From: Acidobacteriota bacterium
GTDB taxonomy: Bacteria; Acidobacteriota; JAAYUB01
DNA: 39,712 bases
NCBI GenBank assembly: GCA_029565065.1
Contig: JAKQOW010000072.1
Span: 1-39,712 of the forward strand
Direction of reading: 5' to 3'
Every line of letters starts with the position of its first letter. Positions within the stretch are counted from its first letter, which is position 1. Made by a program: the position numbers and the translations under genes. Below are positions 35,975-39,712 of this stretch, piece after piece. Under the pieces are notes generated by a model that did no database searches, was not told the DNA's origin, and saw only the letters and a list, made by a program, of their open reading frames with translations.

Positions 35975-37177
35975 ATGAAAGGCCGAGTCATCGGAATGGG
36001 CCTGTGGATCTGCCTGCTGACGACCGGCGTTCTGGCCGCGGAGGCGGCGGAGGCCGTGCCGCCGGCGCGGCTGGAACTCGCCGCGCAGTTCGAGGGCGGC
36101 CGCCTGTACCGGGCCGGCGACATCCGCGTGGTGGAGTTGACAGGCAGCTACCGGCAGATGGGACGGCAGTACGGCGCCCTGCTGCAGGCCGAAATGGCGG
36201 CCCTCTACGAGACGGCCATCGAGGGGTACTATCTTCAGACGGCGGGCTTCGCGCCCGAGCGCCTCGACACCATCGCCCGGTCGCTCTACGACCGCTACCC
36301 GCGGCGCTACCAGGAGATCCTCCTGGGGATGGCCGAGACGTCGGGCCTGGACGTGAATCGCCAGCTCCGCCTCAACGCACTGGAGTGGTACACGAAGATC
36401 AACCACCTACGCTATGGCCGCTGTTCGGGCGTCGCCGCGTGGGGTCATTCCACCGGCAACCGGCCCCTCGTTTTCGGGCGCAACAACGACGACGCGGCGT
36501 TCTTCAGCGAGTTTGCCCGGGTCATGGTGGTGGCCGTCTTCAAGCCCGGCGACGGGAGCATCCCGGTGGCCCTGATCAACTACGCCGGGGTGATTTACGC
36601 CGCCACCGGGATCAACCGCGACGGCCTCTTCCTGGAGCTCAATTCGGGCCCCTGGATGGGCTTCAGCCTCGGCCGGGCATCCGTGTTCACCACCCTGTTC
36701 GGCATCCTGCAGGACTACTCCAGCCTGAAAGCGGCGCAGCAGGCGCTGCTGGCCACCCTGCCGGACCTCTGCTCCATCGTCAACGCAGCTGATGCCACCG
36801 GCGCCTGCTCCTTCGAGATGTCGCTGTACGACAGTCGGCCGCGGGGGGGCAACGAGTTCGAATTCCTCGCGGCCACCAACCACTTCGTGGGGGCCACGTG
36901 GCCGCTGGCACAGGTGGACGAGCGCATCGTGTCCGAGACCAGCCAGCAGCGCTACGACAACCTGGTGCGCCTGGGCCGCCTCCACCGCGGCCGGTTCACG
37001 CCGGAGGTGATGATGCAGGTGCTGGACACCACCATCCCGTACGGCGGCCCCACCGAGGTCGAAACGACCATCTACCAGGTGGTCGCCGAGCCGGCGAGCC
37101 TGCGGATCTGGCTGAAGGTGCCCCGCATCCAGAACTGGACCGGCCTCGACCTGGCGCCGCTGCTGACCGCGGATTGA
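35975..37177 (+). CDS. Secreted C45-family acyltransferase/peptidase-like hydrolase
   Basis: A 400-residue Ntn-hydrolase of the acyl-CoA:6-aminopenicillanate acyltransferase-like family. It has a signal peptide (about 5-25), the front motif YRQMGRQYGALLQAE, and the nucleophile Cys150 in GRCSGVAAWG followed by LVFGRNNDDA with the conserved Asn/Asp. Maturation by self-cleavage before Cys150 is expected from the family. Natural substrates are probably small amides. GGAGG lies before the ATG at 35975. Confidence 0.88.
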   Translation: MKGRVIGMGLWICLLTTGVLAAEAAEAVPPARLELAAQFEGGRLYRAGDIRVVELTGSYRQMGRQYGALLQAEMAALYETAIEGYYLQTAGFAPERLDTIARSLYDRYPRRYQEILLGMAETSGLDVNRQLRLNALEWYTKINHLRYGRCSGVAAWGHSTGNRPLVFGRNNDDAAFFSEFARVMVVAVFKPGDGSIPVALINYAGVIYAATGINRDGLFLELNSGPWMGFSLGRASVFTTLFGILQDYSSLKAAQQALLATLPDLCSIVNAADATGACSFEMSLYDSRPRGGNEFEFLAATNHFVGATWPLAQVDERIVSETSQQRYDNLVRLGRLHRGRFTPEVMMQVLDTTIPYGGPTEVETTIYQVVAEPASLRIWLKVPRIQNWTGLDLAPLLTAD

Positions 37178-37309
37178 GAGCGACCGGCATCCGGGAACCG
37201 GGCGGGCCGTCTAGAACCGGGGGCTGACGACGTGGCGCGGGATGTCACAGTCGATAGCCACCGGGCGCGGGTGGCGGACCGCGACGCGCCTGTGGCGGGA
37301 CAGGCCGGT

Positions 37310-37873
37310 TCACTTGATGTTGTCGATGATGTCGTCCTTCGTATCCCCTGACTTCTTCGTGATGTTGGAGATGGTGGAGACCATTTGTTCATTGCGGTCC
37401 ATGCGTTGCTGCAGCTCCAGGGCCGCTTTCTCCGTCTCGTCGGAAACATCCTCGGAATTCTGCAGCCGGTCCCCCCGGATGCTGTCCGGCCCATCGGGAG
37501 AACCGGCCGCCGGCTCCGGCAAAGGTATAGGTATGCCAGCGACCAACCCCCTGGCCGGCTCCGGAATTGGTAAGGGTATGTCGGCGATTTCCCCCAGTGC
37601 CGGCTCCGGCAGCGGTCCGGGCATGGAGACGACCTGATTTTGTAACTGCTGCTTCACGACGTCGGCCTGGAAGGCCAGTTCAGCCAGCTTGGTTTGAGCT
37701 GACACGCCAAGGGTCGGCGGCGCTTCCGCCGCGATGTCCGATTGGAGTTCCATCCCCTCGCTGCCCGCCGGCCGCGCTACATCGGCGACGGGCGGAGCCG
37801 TCCGGGCCGTTTCGACTCCCGGCGCGAGCCCGTCTTCGATGGGCATGTCGGGAGGCAGACCACCGATTTTCAT
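37310..37873 (-). CDS. Protein of unknown family, paralogue of the 38056-38553 product
   Basis: A 187-residue polar protein without signal peptide or membrane span. It shares with its neighbour an N-terminal IGGLP motif, RPAG, DIAAEAPP, SAQTKLAELAFQA, MPGPLPEPA and the C-terminal DDIIDNIK. Three Pro-rich MPGPLPEP/IPLPIPEP/IPIPLPEP units (about 85-118) are followed by a probable coiled coil (about 140-180). The ATG at 37873 has AGGAGG upstream. I do not recognise the family. Confidence 0.78.
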   Translation of the reverse strand: MKIGGLPPDMPIEDGLAPGVETARTAPPVADVARPAGSEGMELQSDIAAEAPPTLGVSAQTKLAELAFQADVVKQQLQNQVVSMPGPLPEPALGEIADIPLPIPEPARGLVAGIPIPLPEPAAGSPDGPDSIRGDRLQNSEDVSDETEKAALELQQRMDRNEQMVSTISNITKKSGDTKDDIIDNIK

Positions 37874-38055
37874 CACGCCCTCCTGATCAGACGACTATTT
37901 GCATATTTATCGACCCATCCGGTCCGAAAGTTGTTCGAAATATTGCACATTGAATGGCTTTCATAGCCGAGCGAGGCGGATCACGCCATCCGCACTGCCG
38001 GGCTCTTTTTCTCTTGAGATCAGATCGATTTGTCGACCGCATCGGGCGGCGGCAT

Positions 38056-38553
38056 TCAGCGGATATTGTCGATCACATCTTCGACGGTTTCTCTCTTGGT
38101 GTCGATCACGTTGGCGATGACCTTTTTCAGTTGGTCCTCTCTTGCCTTTTCCTCCGTTGTCTGGAACTCCTGCGGTTCTGCGTTCTCAGGGATGTTTTCA
38201 GGCAGCGGAGCGGACTCGGCTGGGGGGCCGGACGGCGATTGAGAAATGGTGCCGGGCAGATCGCCGGGCGGTCCCGACGCAGGATTCGGCAGCGGGCCGG
38301 GCATCTCCGCGAATTGCTTGAGCAGCCGATGCTTCATCGTGCTGGCCTGAAACGACATCTCACTGCGGTGGGTCTGGGCCGAGGGCACAACATCGGGCGG
38401 AGTCTCGGCGGCGACATCCGCCGTGATCGCCCCGGCGTCCAGGCCGGCTGGGCGGGTGATCCTCGCCGCGGGCGTCGCTCCGTGAGCCTGCTCCGGTTGC
38501 GCGATGGCCTCGGTGTCGATGGGGACATTGCTGGGAATGCGGCCGATACTCAT
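38056..38553 (-). CDS. Protein of unknown family, paralogue of the 37310-37873 product
   Basis: About 165 residues. Conserved blocks with its neighbour are IGRIP, RPAG, DVAAETPP, SAQTHRSEMSFQA, MPGPLPNPA and the ending EDVIDNIR. The middle is Pro/Gln/Ser-rich and probably disordered, followed by a Glu/Lys-rich helix (about 130-160). The ATG at 38553 follows a GGGGGTG site; an upstream TTG at 38574 is less likely. The pair probably arose by tandem duplication, since the two genes are 182 bp apart on the same strand. Confidence 0.78.
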   Translation of the reverse strand: MSIGRIPSNVPIDTEAIAQPEQAHGATPAARITRPAGLDAGAITADVAAETPPDVVPSAQTHRSEMSFQASTMKHRLLKQFAEMPGPLPNPASGPPGDLPGTISQSPSGPPAESAPLPENIPENAEPQEFQTTEEKAREDQLKKVIANVIDTKRETVEDVIDNIR

Positions 38554-38638
38554 CTTGCACCCCCACGAAGACAAGTTATAAATAATTATCGGTTATAAAG
38601 CGCGGAAGTTGTGTGAATTCCGGTCGAGGGCAGCGGCT

Positions 38639-39307
38639 CTATTTGTCCGCCTGCATCTGCCGGATGAAGGCGTTCGCCTCGGCGATGGACGCTTCCATGT
38701 CGCGCACCAGGCTTCCCACGTCGCTCTGGATCCGGTCGGCGTTCTGCTGCAGCGACGAGATGGCGCGGGCGTTCAGGTTGTGCTTCAGGAACAGCACCTG
38801 GTCCTTGAACGCGGCCAGCACCGGGGTCATGCGCGCCTCGGCCGTCTCCATCACCTCGATGAGCCGGTCGTACTGGCGGCGGGTGTCCTCGAGCTGCCGC
38901 TCGCTGTGGCGGCGCAGATCGGCGTTGGAGTACTGGTCCAGCTCATGCCGCCACTCCTGGAACAGCGCGTCGGCGACCTGCTGCACCTTCCGGATGCGGT
39001 TGTGCACGTCCTTGGCGCGGCTTTCGCTGCGCTCGTACTCGCGGTTCAGCTTGTCGTACTGCGCCTCCAGCTCGCGCAGCTCCGCGCCGGAGACCTCGGT
39101 CACCGCCAGGAACTCCTTGAGCGCCGACTCGAACTGCTGCTTGGCCGCCTCCTGCCCGTCGCGGGCGTCCTCGACGCGGTCCACGAGCTGCTCGCGCTTG
39201 GCGTAGCCGAATTTTTCGGACAGCGCGATGCGCTGCGACGTGCAGCCGGCCAAGGCGGCGATCGCCAGAATTCCCAGCACCATGCCGCGGACGCAGGATG
39301 CGATCAT
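38639..39307 (-). CDS. DUF2959 lipoprotein
   Basis: A 222-residue lipoprotein: signal peptide with lipobox LAALAGC-type sequence (IAALAGCTSQ) and an almost entirely helical body beginning GYAKREQLVDRVEDARDGQEAAKQQFESAL, the DUF2959 signature. Long heptads suggest a coiled coil anchored to a membrane. The ATG at 39307 has GGAGG six bases upstream. The function of the family is unknown. Confidence 0.93.
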   Translation of the reverse strand: MIASCVRGMVLGILAIAALAGCTSQRIALSEKFGYAKREQLVDRVEDARDGQEAAKQQFESALKEFLAVTEVSGAELRELEAQYDKLNREYERSESRAKDVHNRIRKVQQVADALFQEWRHELDQYSNADLRRHSERQLEDTRRQYDRLIEVMETAEARMTPVLAAFKDQVLFLKHNLNARAISSLQQNADRIQSDVGSLVRDMEASIAEANAFIRQMQADK

Positions 39308-39453
39308 GGGGCACCTCCACATGGTGATCCTATTATAGTACAAGAGTGCGCGATCCGCCCCGCGGGGCGCTCGGCGACGGGCGCTGTGGTCGGGGCCGTC
39401 CGTGGGACCCCCTCGGGTGTGATGCAGAGGCTGAGGGCGGTCCGAAAAAAAAG

Positions 39454-39482
39454 TTGCCAGTCGGAGGGTCTGCTGGTAAGAT
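39454..39482 (+). promoter_or_regulatory. Candidate promoter upstream of tRNA-His
   Basis: TTGCCA (39454-39459) and TAAGAT (39477-39482) are separated by 17 bp and preceded by a run of nine adenines (39445-39453), like an UP element. It is the best sigma70-type match near the tRNA, 115 bp upstream. Confidence 0.7.
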
Positions 39483-39512
39483 ACGCACCGCTCCACGGGG
39501 CGGCCGGTGCGT
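39483..39512 (+). repeat. Hairpin in the leader of the tRNA-His transcript
   Basis: ACGCACCG (39483-39490) pairs with CGGTGCGT (39505-39512), an 8-bp stem beginning immediately after the -10 box. The early transcript would begin inside this stem. It may be a processing signal or chance. Confidence 0.5.
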
Positions 39513-39596
39513 GGTTTTCCGTTAGCCGGGCGGCGCTTCCGCCTGAGCGGTATTCTGATGCCGGCGACGGCACGCGCGATTGACATCGATATCCAC

Positions 39597-39673
39597 GGTG
39601 GGTATAGCTCAGCTGGCAGAGCACTGGATTGTGGCTCCAGGTGTCGTGGGTTCAAATCCCATTACCCACCCCA
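39597..39673 (+). tRNA. tRNA-His (anticodon GTG)
   Basis: A complete cloverleaf: acceptor stem GTGGGTA/TACCCAC, D arm GCTCAGCTGGCAGAGC, anticodon arm CTGGATTGTGGCTCCAG with anticodon GTG, T arm with GGTTCAAATCC, discriminator C and encoded CCA. The extra G at 39597 pairs with the discriminator C, the identity element of tRNA-His. Confidence 0.97.
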
Positions 39674-39682
39674 ATATTATCA

Positions 39683-39708
39683 AGGGTCTACGCGAGTAGG
39701 CCCTTTTT
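39683..39708 (+). terminator. Intrinsic terminator after tRNA-His
   Basis: AGGGTCTAC and GTAGGCCCT form a 9-bp stem (one G-T pair) around a GCGA loop, followed by a run of T residues, ten bases downstream of the tRNA. Confidence 0.93.
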
Positions 39709-39712
39709 CTTT

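Overview
The window reads as GC-rich chromosomal DNA of a Gram-negative-type bacterium, most probably an Acidobacteriota or a related environmental lineage. The pointers are a VWFA-related protein of the type common in Acidobacteriota (9151-10875), a serine/threonine kinase fused to a TPR-rich sensor (11618-15163), outer-membrane barrel proteins, and intergenic DNA full of tandem and low-complexity repeats. The lineage call is inference, since there is no rRNA or other marker gene. Genes are mostly preceded by clear GGAGG-type ribosome sites, and these decided most start choices.

Left part (1-15.5 kb): an IS200/RAYT-like HUH transposase; a DUF418 membrane protein; a PreA-type flavin/Fe-S dihydropyrimidine dehydrogenase subunit; divergent from it, an unusual LysM-like protein with eight FEDPLTA repeats; a large unrecognised secreted protein; a VIT1/CCC1-like membrane protein; the VWFA protein; and the kinase-TPR protein. 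Three intergenic blocks (1.1-1.4, 7.2-8.2 and 10.9-11.4 kb) share the octamer GGACACCC/GGGTGTCC (13 exact copies counted) and carry tandem arrays with periods of 40, 199 and 52 bp.

Middle (15.5-22.1 kb, minus strand): a compact ten-gene arsenic operon. In transcription order it holds an ArsP-like permease, an ArsE-like mini-thioredoxin, a membrane-anchored thioredoxin, an ArsG-like CcdA-fold permease, ArsR, an ArsF-like redox protein, a rhodanese-fold protein lacking its catalytic Cys, ArsC, Acr3 and ArsM. A sigma70-type promoter overlaps a 28-bp near-perfect palindrome directly before the first ATG, so the operon probably makes a leaderless transcript controlled by its own internal ArsR. It joins inorganic arsenic handling (ArsC, Acr3), methylation (ArsM) and organoarsenical handling (ArsE/F/G, ArsP). 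A divergent two-gene nucleotidyltransferase module resembling a toxin-antitoxin pair sits beside it.

Next (22.9-30.9 kb, minus strand): a complete phosphate regulon, porin-pstS-pstC-pstA-pstB-phoU-phoB-phoR, with a candidate PhoB box upstream of the porin and a 14-bp-stem hairpin between porin and pstS that may set relative expression.

Right end (31-39.7 kb): a secreted unknown protein, a YpfJ-type zinc metallopeptidase, a CBS-MgtE-like transporter, a DUF481 outer-membrane protein, a C45-family acyltransferase/peptidase, two adjacent paralogous proteins of unknown family, a DUF2959 lipoprotein, and tRNA-His followed by an intrinsic terminator.

The best candidates for something new are the composite ars operon with its leaderless operator-promoter, the FEDPLTA repeat protein, the paralogous pair at 37.3-38.6 kb, and the GGACACCC intergenic element family.
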